From IMG/VR virus record IMGVR_UViG_3300042398_000686, positions 1 to 64,000 of that record: DNA of 64,000 nucleotides; one strand, written 5' to 3'. Shown piece after piece: positions 16,939 through 25,654 of the stretch. Below the pieces are notes generated by a model. It saw only the letters and a program-made list of their open reading frames with translations. It did not search any database and was not told where the DNA came from. How positions within the stretch are numbered: position 1 is the stretch's first letter; each line of letters begins with the position of its first letter. A program made the translations under genes and the position numbers. The DNA comes from a virus.

Positions 16939-19900
16939 TTATAATAATGTAACCCAAGTTGTATCTGGGCAGAAATAAATTTGATCATTTGCTGTACTTT
17001 GTACATATCCTATTATTCTAACGACATCTCCTGTACCTGTTGGTGCTGTTTGTGAAAATGCTCCGGCTGTTGTCGATACATATAATTTTGCTCCTACTGT
17101 AGTAGTTCCTGTAAAACTTGATACTCCTGTAAATCTAGCATGTCCTCTTAATAGTATTCCTACTGTTGAAGCTGTTCCTGCTGCTAATGCTATTCCTAAC
17201 ATTCCTGTTGATGTAGATTCAGCATCAGCATCTGCTGCTGTCCAGTTTCCTGATGAATCATAATAGTATAGTGTTCCTGCTGCTACTGTTCCTCCTCCCC
17301 AATATGCTATTTCTCCATTTACGTTAGAAGTAGATAATGAGCTATTATAAGAAAGACTACTAGTTACTTGTAAAGAACCTGTAAATGAAGTTGCAAATAC
17401 ATTTCCATTTACTTGTAAAGTTCCTAAGGTAGGTGTTGATATTCCAATACCTACATTTCCAGATGAAGTGATACGCATTTTTTCTGAATTATTAGTTCCA
17501 ATGCGAATATCTGTTTCTGTAAATTGAACAGCTGAACCATCCTGTACTCCTAAAAGTATTGGTTTAGTTGTAGCATTAACTATAACTGCACTATCTGCTA
17601 CAGTTATTCCATTAAAATTTGCTACCCCAACACGAGGGTAAATTCTTACAGCTCCAGTAGTAAGGTCAGATGTTGAAAATCTAGCCGCTTCTTGTGTACC
17701 TTGAGCACTATCAAATGTTGTAAAGATAGCGGTTGCAAGTTCCCCTGAAAAAGCAGATGCAAACACTCTAGAGTTTATATTTGTACTACCAACACCAAAT
17801 CTAGCATTTGTTAATAGATCGCTTGAAAATCTTCCAGTGCCATTAACATCTAATTTATATAATGGATTTGTTGTTCCAATACCAACGTTGCCGTTTTCTG
17901 CAATTGTTAACTTAGAATCAGCTAAAGTAGCACTATCTGCATTTCCTTGAGGCCCGTTTAATATGTGTACTTTTCCTTGAGCGTTATTTGATGTTAAATC
18001 TGTTCTTTCAAAGACTATTGCAGATTTTCTATACAAGTTATTAGCACCTTCTGCATATCCAAAATGAAGACCAGCCCATTGTCCAACTGCTACAGCATCT
18101 ATCCCCACAGAAACAAAATTATTAGCTCCTGATATTACGTCTAGTTTTCTTTGCGGTGTTGTCGTTCCAATACCTACGTTACCTGATGAATTAATCACCA
18201 TTCTATATGAAGATGCAGTATCATCATATACAATAAAATTACCTACAGAATCCGAACCTATTGTTGTATTTCTATAACTTGAAGCATTTAGAGCTATTAA
18301 TCCTGATGTTGTTCCAGCTACTGTTAATAGCCTGTTAGGACTTGTTGTTCCAATTCCTACATCACCTGCTGAAGTGATTCGCATTCTTTCACTACCTCCT
18401 GCTAATGTAGTTGCATTTGTATAAAAAATAACTCCATCATATCCTGCTAATTTTGCATTATTTGTAGACCTTGTTAGAGAAAGTATATGCGTACCTCCTG
18501 CCGTACCAATAAATCCGTTGTTGTCTCCATTTGCATAAGCTCCAATATCTCCTAAAACATCTAATTTATAAGATGGACTTGTTGTTCCAATACCTACGTT
18601 ACCGTTTCCTTTTATAGTCATTCTTGTAAACAAATTACTATAAATATCAGCACCTGTCTTAAAGTCCATCTGCCCATAGTACGGAGAGTCTTCTGTAGTT
18701 GTTGAAATTGCACCACGAATACCGTTTATAGGACCATCTCCAAACATTAAAGCGGTTGAACTACCAATTGCTAATCCATTATTATTTACAATAATATGTC
18801 CACCTAATCCGCCAGAATTTCCTCTATATACCTCTAATGGCCCTAATGAACTTGTCGTTCCAATACCTACGTCACCACTACTAGAAATAAACATTCTAGT
18901 TGTTCCATTAGTCTCTAAAGCAAGTGGTTGATTATCATTTGTTCCTAATAATGCTGTTGTTCCAAATGAATTTCCGTTTTGTATAAAGGCGTTTGTTGTA
19001 CTGTTTAAGAATGATGCTGTTTGAGCAAATGATGCTGTCCCTAATAAAGAACCTGTTATTGATGTAGCTACAATTTTTGAAACCTCTAATTCACCTGCCC
19101 CACTAAGGCGCATAGGAGTAGTAGCTTCATAGCCTCCATAAGTTTTTTTATTTCTCCATATCCATTCACTACCGGCAGTTTCTATATCATCGTTTACCTC
19201 AAATACCATACTTACCTGATTAGTAGCAGCAGATTCTGCATAGAATCGTATAGCGTCATTATCACCTGCTCCTTGATTTATCATATATGGAGGAGAGGCA
19301 GACACACCATTTCCATATGTAGTACCTGTAGGGTTTTGAGGAAGAATAATATTACCAGCAATATAAGCACTTCCGCTTACATCTAATTTTTGAGAAGGGC
19401 CTGTTGTTCCAATACCTACGTTACCGCTATTACTTAATGTAAACGGTAATGTGTTATCAGTTATATTGCTCCAATAAGTATTACTATTATCACTAACAAA
19501 ACCCCATTTCTTAGCAGATACACCTGTTCTTTGGTAAATTATAGATGTTGCATTTGTATTCTCAATATCTAATGGAGCATCAGGCGAAGTTGTTCCAATT
19601 CCTACGTTACCATCTCCTCTTACGTTAAGGTAGGTTGTTGAATTTGCTGCGTTATTTACATTAAAAGCAACATCTGAACTATTTGTTCCACCTCTTACAA
19701 TTGCTCCATAAGATTGGCCAGTTGTTGTATTTCCTGTAAAGCTTCCTGCCCAATTATTTGCTGTCCCAACTACTTCAAGCCTATTTCCACCATCTGTGGT
19801 TGTACCTATTAGTACGTTACCTGCTGAAGTAATACGCATTCTTTCTGTGTCACCAGTTCCAAAAATTAATGGTTTGGATTGAGTAACCCCTATAAAGATT

Positions 19901-21522
19901 GCGTCTAACCCTGAGTTTGGGTTTATTACTCCTGTTCTTGTACCATCACTTACTTCAAATTTGTAAGTTGGACTTGTTGTACCAATACCTACGTTACCAC
20001 TCTGCATTACTTTAACCTTACTAACCCAATTAGCATGAGATACTGTACCTGATGAGTAATATCCTATATCAACTAATGAAGCTCCACTAGTATAATCTCC
20101 AACAAGCCTAAGACCAGCATTTGATTGATCCATACCAATTCCACTCCAATCCCCATAAGTATTTATAAATAAAGGATTATTAGGAACACTATTACCAAAA
20201 GTTAATGCGAGGCCAGAACCTGCACCAGAAATATGTAATTTACCTCCAGGACTTGTTGTTCCAATACCTACGTTACCGTTTGGAAATATAACTTTACCTT
20301 GGGAACCAGCATTGTTAACAGCTAATTGTAATAAAGGTAAAGCCTCAACTTCAATTTCTAAACTTTTTCCAGCAGTGTAAAATGTATTTGAATAGTTTTG
20401 ATAAAATTGTGTTGTTCCGTAAGCAAATTTAGATAAATTTAAAAGTAAATCTTTTGTATTTGATTCAATTCCTCTAATTTCTAACTTACCATTTGGACTT
20501 GTCGTTCCAATACCTACGTCCCCACTACTAGAAATAAACATTCTAGTTGTTCCATTTGTTTCTAAAGCAAGTGGTTGATTGTCGTTTGTTCCTAATAATG
20601 CTGTTGTACCAAATGAATTTCCGTTTTGAATAAATGCATTTGTTGTACTGTTTAAGAATGATGCTGTTTGAGCAAAAGAAGCACTTATTACACTGTTAGA
20701 ACCAAATGGCCCAAATACGTTTGATCCTGTTACAAATGATGCTGTTTGTGCTGTTGAAGCAAATGAAGATGTTCCAAATAATGAACCTGTAAATACTCCT
20801 GTAAATGAGCCTGTAAATGAACCTGTGTTTGATAAGAATTGATCTACTCTATTTGCTGTTACTATTACTGAAGGAATACCTGGTACTACTCCAAATTCAG
20901 GTTCTGCGTGTAAGCGTACGTTAGCATCCGGTGAATACCACATTAATTGATAATAATCATTTGCAGCTGAATTAACAAAGAAATTCCATGCTGCTACATA
21001 ATGAGCTTCATTACCAACTAATTGTATCGATGTTGCAGTATCTGTTAAATTTGTTCCATTTTTTCTTAACCAAATCCATATTTCATCTGTACCACTATCT
21101 GTTTTATCTACTTGAGCAGAAAATTGTATATCATATACACCTGCATTTTCAGTCTTGATATAAGTGTTAAAAGGATTTGTTGATCCTGATATTGATACTC
21201 CATTTGTAATATCTGTCGTATTGAAAGACATTGAGCGAGCAGTACCTGCTACATTAGTTTGAGTTGTAGTATCGTAAAAACTACCGTAAGATCCTGTTGC
21301 TGTATTAAAGCCACCTCCACCACTAGTTGATGAAACTGTAACTTGACCTTTACCATTTGTTGGTGATAATGTTATGTTTGGTCCTGCTAATAATTGAGTT
21401 ACACCTCCATTAGAGGCAAATGAAGCGGTCCCAAATAAAGAACCTGTAATTCCGTTTGAAACATTAAGAGAATTTAAAGCAGCATTCGAGCCGCTAATTA
21501 TGACTTTTTTCCAACTAGGCAA
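16939..21522 (-). CDS. Large tail fibre / fibre-like protein with VGIGTTSP repeats
   Basis: The 1527-residue protein opens PSWKKVIISGSNAALNSLNV, closely paralogous to the 342-residue protein further upstream. It carries about a dozen NVGIGTTSPxxKLDV units, the repeat seen in Bacteroidota fibres and surface proteins, alternating with RMRITSAGN-type strands. A ~60-residue block (FLNSTTNAFIQNGNSFGTTA and onward) occurs twice. The C-terminal 130 residues (IAYWGGGTVAAGTLYYYDSS to WVTLL) are Ala/Thr/Gly-rich and probably form a trimer tip. The start is TTG, preceded by an unusually strong AAGGAGG. Receptor binding is inferred. Confidence 0.82.
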   Translation of the reverse strand: MPSWKKVIISGSNAALNSLNVSNGITGSLFGTASFASNGGVTQLLAGPNITLSPTNGKGQVTVSSTSGGGGFNTATGSYGSFYDTTTQTNVAGTARSMSFNTTDITNGVSISGSTNPFNTYIKTENAGVYDIQFSAQVDKTDSGTDEIWIWLRKNGTNLTDTATSIQLVGNEAHYVAAWNFFVNSAANDYYQLMWYSPDANVRLHAEPEFGVVPGIPSVIVTANRVDQFLSNTGSFTGSFTGVFTGSLFGTSSFASTAQTASFVTGSNVFGPFGSNSVISASFAQTASFLNSTTNAFIQNGNSFGTTALLGTNDNQPLALETNGTTRMFISSSGDVGIGTTSPNGKLEIRGIESNTKDLLLNLSKFAYGTTQFYQNYSNTFYTAGKSLEIEVEALPLLQLAVNNAGSQGKVIFPNGNVGIGTTSPGGKLHISGAGSGLALTFGNSVPNNPLFINTYGDWSGIGMDQSNAGLRLVGDYTSGASLVDIGYYSSGTVSHANWVSKVKVMQSGNVGIGTTSPTYKFEVSDGTRTGVINPNSGLDAIFIGVTQSKPLIFGTGDTERMRITSAGNVLIGTTTDGGNRLEVVGTANNWAGSFTGNTTTGQSYGAIVRGGTNSSDVAFNVNNAANSTTYLNVRGDGNVGIGTTSPDAPLDIENTNATSIIYQRTGVSAKKWGFVSDNSNTYWSNITDNTLPFTLSNSGNVGIGTTGPSQKLDVSGSAYIAGNIILPQNPTGTTYGNGVSASPPYMINQGAGDNDAIRFYAESAATNQVSMVFEVNDDIETAGSEWIWRNKKTYGGYEATTPMRLSGAGELEVSKIVATSITGSLLGTASFAQTASFLNSTTNAFIQNGNSFGTTALLGTNDNQPLALETNGTTRMFISSSGDVGIGTTSSLGPLEVYRGNSGGLGGHIIVNNNGLAIGSSTALMFGDGPINGIRGAISTTTEDSPYYGQMDFKTGADIYSNLFTRMTIKGNGNVGIGTTSPSYKLDVLGDIGAYANGDNNGFIGTAGGTHILSLTRSTNNAKLAGYDGVIFYTNATTLAGGSERMRITSAGDVGIGTTSPNRLLTVAGTTSGLIALNASSYRNTTIGSDSVGNFIVYDDTASSYRMVINSSGNVGIGTTTPQRKLDVISGANNFVSVGIDAVAVGQWAGLHFGYAEGANNLYRKSAIVFERTDLTSNNAQGKVHILNGPQGNADSATLADSKLTIAENGNVGIGTTNPLYKLDVNGTGRFSSDLLTNARFGVGSTNINSRVFASAFSGELATAIFTTFDSAQGTQEAARFSTSDLTTGAVRIYPRVGVANFNGITVADSAVIVNATTKPILLGVQDGSAVQFTETDIRIGTNNSEKMRITSSGNVGIGISTPTLGTLQVNGNVFATSFTGSLQVTSSLSYNSSLSTSNVNGEIAYWGGGTVAAGTLYYYDSSGNWTAADADAESTSTGMLGIALAAGTASTVGILLRGHARFTGVSSFTGTTTVGAKLYVSTTAGAFSQTAPTGTGDVVRIIGYVQSTANDQIYFCPDTTWVTLL
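18851..19030 (-). repeat. Internal duplication in fibre gene, copy 1
   Basis: This 180-base segment is nearly identical to 20498-20677 and encodes the block with NGNSFGTTALLGTNDNQPLA and ISSSGDVGIGTT. The two copies differ at only scattered positions, which suggests a recent duplication or gene conversion. Confidence 0.85.
20498..20677 (-). repeat. Internal duplication in fibre gene, copy 2
   Basis: This is the second copy of the segment at 18851-19030, about 1.6 kb upstream in the same gene. Confidence 0.85.
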
Positions 21523-22231
21523 AATGACCTCCTTCCTTATTTAATAGTTTTGACCAAACAAAACCTCCAGATGTTTTATATTTTCCATTTACACATTGTG
21601 AAATAGAACTAGTTTTAATTTTTAACATATGAGATGCTTCTTTTATATTAGTCCATGTTTTTATAAAATTGCCTTTTAAATCATATTGATTTATAGGATT
21701 ATAATAAGGAGGTATTTTTTCTTTTTTAAATTTTTTAACTATATGTTTAGGAGACTCATTTATAGGATTATCTATATGTCTCCATTTAAACCCATATATA
21801 CTTTTTCTAATCCCTCTACAACATTCCGTAATGGCTGCTGGTGAATTTTTTCCAAAAAATTGGGAAGCTAAAGTAGCACTTTCCCATCTTTTTACAAGAT
21901 TTCCTTGTAAATCATATTGAAAAATAGGCTTTGATAATTTTAATATAGTTTCAGGTTGGTGTGAATGACCTCCCCAACCAGTTTCTTTTCTTATATTAGT
22001 AAGATTTTTATAACCAATTTGGTTACAAAATTGGGATTCTATTTCAAATGCTTTTTCTTCAGATATATTATTAATTAAAATAATAGATACAAACCCATGT
22101 TTATTAACTATTTCATTCCAGTATCTATTTCGAGAAGAAGAAGTAAAGGCTCTATTTCCTGTTCCTTTACCTATATAAAAACATTTTCCATCAGTTTTTT
22201 TAATGTGACTGTACACGTAAAAGTTATTCAT
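21515..22231 (-). CDS. GIY-YIG homing endonuclease with NUMOD-type repeats
   Basis: This 238-residue protein has an N-terminal GIY-YIG-type nuclease domain: FYVYSHIKKTDGKCFYIGKGTGNRA, then the catalytic-type Arg and a Glu in EIESQFCNQIG. Two DNA-binding NUMOD1-like units follow: IFQYDLQGNLVKRWESATLA with GFKWRH, and INQYDLKGNFIKTWTNIKEA with GFVWSKL. Such proteins cleave intronless alleles and spread with neighbouring sequence. The gene lies directly before the fibre gene and overlaps its start by eight bases, so its last codons supply the fibre's Shine-Dalgarno sequence. Confidence 0.87.
   Translation of the reverse strand: MNNFYVYSHIKKTDGKCFYIGKGTGNRAFTSSSRNRYWNEIVNKHGFVSIILINNISEEKAFEIESQFCNQIGYKNLTNIRKETGWGGHSHQPETILKLSKPIFQYDLQGNLVKRWESATLASQFFGKNSPAAITECCRGIRKSIYGFKWRHIDNPINESPKHIVKKFKKEKIPPYYNPINQYDLKGNFIKTWTNIKEASHMLKIKTSSISQCVNGKYKTSGGFVWSKLLNKEGGHFA
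21528..21534 (-). promoter_or_regulatory. Strong Shine-Dalgarno (AAGGAGG) before the TTG start of the fibre gene
   Basis: AAGGAGG lies five bases before the TTG start of the 1527-residue fibre. Most other genes here lack such a site. It decides the start in favour of TTG, because no ATG occurs nearby in frame. Confidence 0.7.
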
Positions 22232-22391
22232 ATTAAGTAGTATTATGATTGGTTACAGGATTGCCTGCCCACTTCCCATTAGGGATCTATAATATATAAT
22301 ATAAATATATGCGATCTAAACAAATAAAATATAAGAAGTATATTACCTCGCACCAATGTTGATACCATTGATGTAATGCATTTTATTTATG
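22232..22391 (-). other. 160-base gap between a small gene and the homing endonuclease
   Basis: It contains one exact ATATTTATA motif, a 12-codon ATG frame (MHYINGINIGAR), and a 17-codon stretch PNGKWAGNPVTNHNTT just before the endonuclease start that has no start codon. The last could be a relic of a gene end displaced by the endonuclease. No stable RNA is evident. Confidence 0.4.
22300..22308 (-). promoter_or_regulatory. ATATTTATA motif upstream of the homing endonuclease
   Basis: The exact motif lies 68 bases before the endonuclease start. It may originally have served the fibre gene before the endonuclease arrived. Confidence 0.4.
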
Positions 22392-22628
22392 TTATTTTGT
22401 GGGTCTTTTGTTAATTTTTTGATCTTCTTTTATAGCGTCTTGAAGACTTTCCATTTTTTGAGTTTCTGCGTCTTGAAGCATACGTTTTACTTCTTCAATT
22501 TCTTGCTCTAATTTCATTTGTAGTGAAGCTACAAAACGAGCATCTCTACCTTGAATAGAAATAGGATCTAAAGCAGATCTTAAAAAGGTCAATTCATTAA
22601 AAGTAAGGTTGATTTCAAATAAATCCAT
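22392..22628 (-). CDS. Small helical protein (78 residues)
   Basis: I do not recognise this protein. It begins with a hydrophobic FEINLTFNELTFLRSALD segment. It continues as a long charged helix (LQMKLEQEIEEVKRMLQDAE) and ends in a basic tail (KINKRPTK). It forms a pair with the next small gene upstream, which also looks helical and shares the idea of a short EIxLLxSLI-like hydrophobic helix. They may be chaperones or minor components for the fibres around them. Confidence 0.6.
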   Translation of the reverse strand: MDLFEINLTFNELTFLRSALDPISIQGRDARFVASLQMKLEQEIEEVKRMLQDAETQKMESLQDAIKEDQKINKRPTK

Positions 22629-22636
22629 AACTTATG

Positions 22637-22843
22637 TTATTTTGTTTGTTCTAAATATTGGTTTTGTAGTTTAATAACCATATTGTACAAAGGTTCTAGG
22701 TCTTCTCCAAGGAAAGTTGATCTTCTTATTAAAGAAAGTAAAATCTCTATCTCCTTCACATTTAATTGATTAGGAGATAGAGTATTTTCTATATTAGATG
22801 TAGTTTTGTCTTTTACAACTACGTTTTGTGCATTAAAGCTCAT
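22637..22843 (-). CDS. Small helical protein (68 residues)
   Basis: The ATG giving MSFNAQNVVVKDKT is preferred, because the longer frame would need a TTG start and overlap the upstream gene. The body is VKEIEILLSLIRRSTFLGED followed by EPLYNMVIKLQNQYLEQT, probably two helices. It lies between two fibre-like genes. Function is unknown. Confidence 0.6.
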   Translation of the reverse strand: MSFNAQNVVVKDKTTSNIENTLSPNQLNVKEIEILLSLIRRSTFLGEDLEPLYNMVIKLQNQYLEQTK

Positions 22844-22860
22844 AACAATTTTTTTATTTT

Positions 22861-23889
22861 TTATGAATATATCCAAATACTTTCGTCGCCACTTGATACG
22901 TAAATATTACCTACTGCGTTATATCTGGTTGCTGGTGTTGGTGTTGTTCCTGCTGCTGTTACAACGGCGGCCATATAAGCGTCTGGTGTAAATGCAGAGT
23001 TATTTGCTGTAAATGAACCTGTTACTGCCCATCTTGATGCTCCTGAATCCCATCCAAATAATTCACCAATGTTTTGTGTGTCTTGTTGTACTACAATACC
23101 ACCATCTCCAGTTGTATTCGAACCAGAAGCCATTAAGATAAATCTATCAGCTACTTCTAAGTTAGTTGTATTTTGGAAAGATGCTGTACCTTGTACTGTT
23201 AAGTTATTAGTTACAACTAAATTATTTGATATAGTTACGTTACCTCCAGCTGAAGTTACTGTTAAGTCTCCAGTTGTTGTAGTAATTGTATTATCATTTG
23301 TAACACCTACTGTAACATTACCTGCTGTTACACCTGCGAATGATGGACTATCTCCTGTTTCTAATCCTAAATCAATTGTAGAACCTGCTACACCATTTGT
23401 AGTAAGTAAAGCTTGACCTTGAGCTGGTGAAGATAAAACAGAAGATGATATTATATTTGCTGGTACTCCTGTTATTCCTGAATAGTTAATTTGAGATGAT
23501 CCTGATACTAATCCTGCTGGTAATTGAGCTGATCCTGAAAATACTCCTGAACCTGCTAATATAGTAGCTTGTGTAATACTTCCACCTAATGATACTGATG
23601 TACCTGCTATTGTGATAGCTGAATTGGCTAAACTATTGTTAGGTATAGCGGATAAACCAAATGTTAAAGTATCTGATCCAGCATTAGCTGTAATAGTTAA
23701 ACCTTGTCCTGACGAAGATGCAAAATTTAAACTTCCTGAAGGTGAATCTGCTAATAATAATGTACCGTCAAACGATGCTGTACTAAAAGCGTTAGGGGTT
23801 ATTAATGTACCTGCCGTTAAATAGTTTGCATCATTGTTTAGTTGAGAGACGTTACTACCGGATACAACGACTTTTTTCCAATTTGCCAT
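22861..23889 (-). CDS. Fibre-like structural protein (342 residues)
   Basis: The N-terminus ANWKKVVVSGSNVSQLNND is nearly the same as that of the 1527-residue fibre, suggesting a shared attachment peptide. The rest is Gly/Ser/Thr/Val-rich beta repeats (TVGVTNDNTITTTTGDLTVT, NNLVVTNNLTVQGTASFQNT) typical of trimeric fibres. The final domain (FGWDSGASRWAVTGSFTANN to the end) resembles tip regions in related phage proteins. It is probably a short fibre or the proximal part of a fibre complex. Confidence 0.75.
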   Translation of the reverse strand: MANWKKVVVSGSNVSQLNNDANYLTAGTLITPNAFSTASFDGTLLLADSPSGSLNFASSSGQGLTITANAGSDTLTFGLSAIPNNSLANSAITIAGTSVSLGGSITQATILAGSGVFSGSAQLPAGLVSGSSQINYSGITGVPANIISSSVLSSPAQGQALLTTNGVAGSTIDLGLETGDSPSFAGVTAGNVTVGVTNDNTITTTTGDLTVTSAGGNVTISNNLVVTNNLTVQGTASFQNTTNLEVADRFILMASGSNTTGDGGIVVQQDTQNIGELFGWDSGASRWAVTGSFTANNSAFTPDAYMAAVVTAAGTTPTPATRYNAVGNIYVSSGDESIWIYS

Positions 23890-23908
23890 TTTATATTGTT
23901 TTTATGTT

Positions 23909-23917
23909 GATAAATAT
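23909..23917 (-). promoter_or_regulatory. Variant ATATTTATC motif before the 342-residue fibre
   Basis: This is a one-base variant of the recurring motif, 19 bases before the start codon. Confidence 0.4.
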
Positions 23918-23923
23918 TTATTT

Positions 23924-24529
23924 TTAATCGAGCCCTACAAAAAATGAATTAGAGGTAAAATACATTCCTCCATTTGGTGCCGGATTTGATAATTCTACAG
24001 ATTGAGTTGCTACTACTATAACACCACTTTGACTTACAGTCAATACATTTATGTTATTTTGATTTTGTATTAAAAATATAGTAGCAGCTGTGCTTTTTAT
24101 TGTTGCAGCTCCTTGAGCATTTATTAGAAATAATGATGTATTAGATTGATTTGTTACTCCAAATGAACCTGTTACATATACATCTGAGTTTCTACTAATA
24201 CTTCCATCAATAGATCCAGTCCATTTTGATATAGGTAAACCAGTTAATCCACTACCATCACCTATAAAAGAACCTGTAAATGATCCTGTGTTATATGATG
24301 AAGTAAAAGCATTAAATGATGAAGTAGAAACAAATGAGCTAGTAAATATACTAGGGTCACCTGCTGGTCCTGGAGATCCCTGAGGGCCAGGAGTATTGAT
24401 CTCAATTATTTTTACTATTTCTTGAGGTACAATAACAATATTACCATTGCTGTTATCAACATCAACGGTATTTATCGTGTTTTCTACATTAACACTATTA
24501 AAAGTATTGTTAACTTCAATTTGACTCAT
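23924..24529 (-). CDS. Fibre-like protein with short collagen-like segment (201 residues)
   Basis: An Asn/Val-rich start (IEVNNTFNSVNVENTINTVD) precedes a short collagen-like GPQGSPGPAGDP stretch (residues 69-80). Ser/Thr/Phe-rich repeats with SFTGSFIGDGSGLTGLP follow, the last a motif common in phage fibres. The C-terminal part forms strands (ATIFLIQNQNNINVLTVSQS). The start overlaps the upstream stop. It is a probable fibre or connector in the same complex as its neighbours. Confidence 0.72.
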   Translation of the reverse strand: MSQIEVNNTFNSVNVENTINTVDVDNSNGNIVIVPQEIVKIIEINTPGPQGSPGPAGDPSIFTSSFVSTSSFNAFTSSYNTGSFTGSFIGDGSGLTGLPISKWTGSIDGSISRNSDVYVTGSFGVTNQSNTSLFLINAQGAATIKSTAATIFLIQNQNNINVLTVSQSGVIVVATQSVELSNPAPNGGMYFTSNSFFVGLD

Positions 24530-24906
24530 TAACTAATTACAGTAACTTCTTTACTAAGTTTAACTTTACCTTCAAGGATTCTAGTAACCACAGGACAATC
24601 TCCACTTCCCGATATTATATCTAAGTCATATATTGCTGTGTCAAAATTAAACATAGAAGAAGTACAAGATGCAATGTATATTTCTATAGCTCCCGATGCA
24701 GCATTACTCATATTTAACCCAGTACCATCAGCATTAAGACTACTACTTAAGGTTACAATAGGTGCTGAACCATAAGTTAGCCTAATTTGCATTTTTGAAT
24801 TATATGTGGATAGATTGACAGGGACTCCAAACGAATCTTTGTATACTATTACAAAGTCTACGGTTGATCCTTGTTCAATTGTGAATGAATATTTACCTGC
24901 TGCCAT
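24529..24906 (-). CDS. Virion protein, BppU-N-like beta domain (125 residues)
   Basis: The layout KYSFTIEQGSTVDFVIVYKD, VNLSTYNSKMQIRLTYGSAP, AIYDLDIISGSG and VTRILEGKVKLSKEVT matches a common small phage domain that anchors fibres to a baseplate or head. It resembles the N-terminus of lactococcal BppU as I recall. It is the first gene of the fibre operon after phoH and has its own late-promoter-like motif. An anchoring role for the following fibre proteins is inferred. Confidence 0.68.
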   Translation of the reverse strand: MAAGKYSFTIEQGSTVDFVIVYKDSFGVPVNLSTYNSKMQIRLTYGSAPIVTLSSSLNADGTGLNMSNAASGAIEIYIASCTSSMFNFDTAIYDLDIISGSGDCPVVTRILEGKVKLSKEVTVIS

Positions 24907-24926
24907 TTATTGTTAGAATTACTACC

Positions 24927-24935
24927 TATAAATAT
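24927..24935 (-). promoter_or_regulatory. ATATTTATA late-promoter-like motif before the fibre operon
   Basis: The exact motif lies 20 bases before the start codon. Confidence 0.5.
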
Positions 24936-24948
24936 TAAAAAACCCTAA

Positions 24949-25641
24949 TTAATCTCTGAACTCTTGGTATACTTTCAATATTGGAGCTACTATGTCATGT
25001 CTGTGGTTTTGTTTTAAAGCAAATATTTTAAATCCAGCTACTTGTTCTTCAATTCTTGTTAAGAAAGAGAAACCAGTTTCTTTTTTTACTTTTAAATCAA
25101 TTTGAGCTAAGTCACCACAAATCACCATTTTAGAATTTTTACCAAGTCGTCCTAATACAGTTTCCATTTGATCTTGAGTAACGTTTTGTGCTTCATCTAC
25201 AATGACAAATGAATCAACAAATGTTCTACCTCTCATAAACGCGAATGGTACAATTTCTATATTACCACGTTCTAATTCTTTATCTACTTTATCTTTACCA
25301 TATAACATGTATAGATTGTGGTAGATTGGTGCTAACCATGGGTCCATTTTTTCTTTAAGATCGCCTGGTAAGAAACCTAATTCTTCTTTAGCAACTGTAG
25401 GTCTAGTAATTACTATTTTGTCTACTTCTTTATTAAACAACATATCAAGTGCCGCTTGAACAGCAACTAGGGTTTTACCTGAACCTGCCATTCCTTTTAA
25501 AACGACAACTGGGTTTTCAATGATAAGTGCTTTTGCTAATTTTTGTTCTTCATTTAATACTAAATTAAATTTTATAGGAGATTTGGGTTTTCTTTTTTCT
25601 TTAAACACTTTTTGTGCCTCTAATGTTCTATTATGATCCAT
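24949..25641 (-). CDS. phoH: PhoH-like P-loop ATPase
   Basis: This 230-residue protein carries the PhoH family features: Walker A GMAGSGKT (residues 50-57), KIVITRPTVAKEELGFLPGD, Walker B VIVDEAQN and GDLAQID. PhoH is an ATPase, in bacteria linked to RNA metabolism and phosphate stress, and is very common in phages of aquatic bacteria. Its role in infection is not settled. It lies downstream of gp23 and a homing endonuclease. Confidence 0.92.
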   Translation of the reverse strand: MDHNRTLEAQKVFKEKRKPKSPIKFNLVLNEEQKLAKALIIENPVVVLKGMAGSGKTLVAVQAALDMLFNKEVDKIVITRPTVAKEELGFLPGDLKEKMDPWLAPIYHNLYMLYGKDKVDKELERGNIEIVPFAFMRGRTFVDSFVIVDEAQNVTQDQMETVLGRLGKNSKMVICGDLAQIDLKVKKETGFSFLTRIEEQVAGFKIFALKQNHRHDIVAPILKVYQEFRD

Positions 25642-25654
25642 ACTTAATTTTAAA

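Noticed and set aside
16937-17006. Longer N-terminus for the methyltransferase
   Set aside because: It would overlap the fibre gene by 68 bases. The ATG one base after the fibre stop fits the family's N-terminus better.
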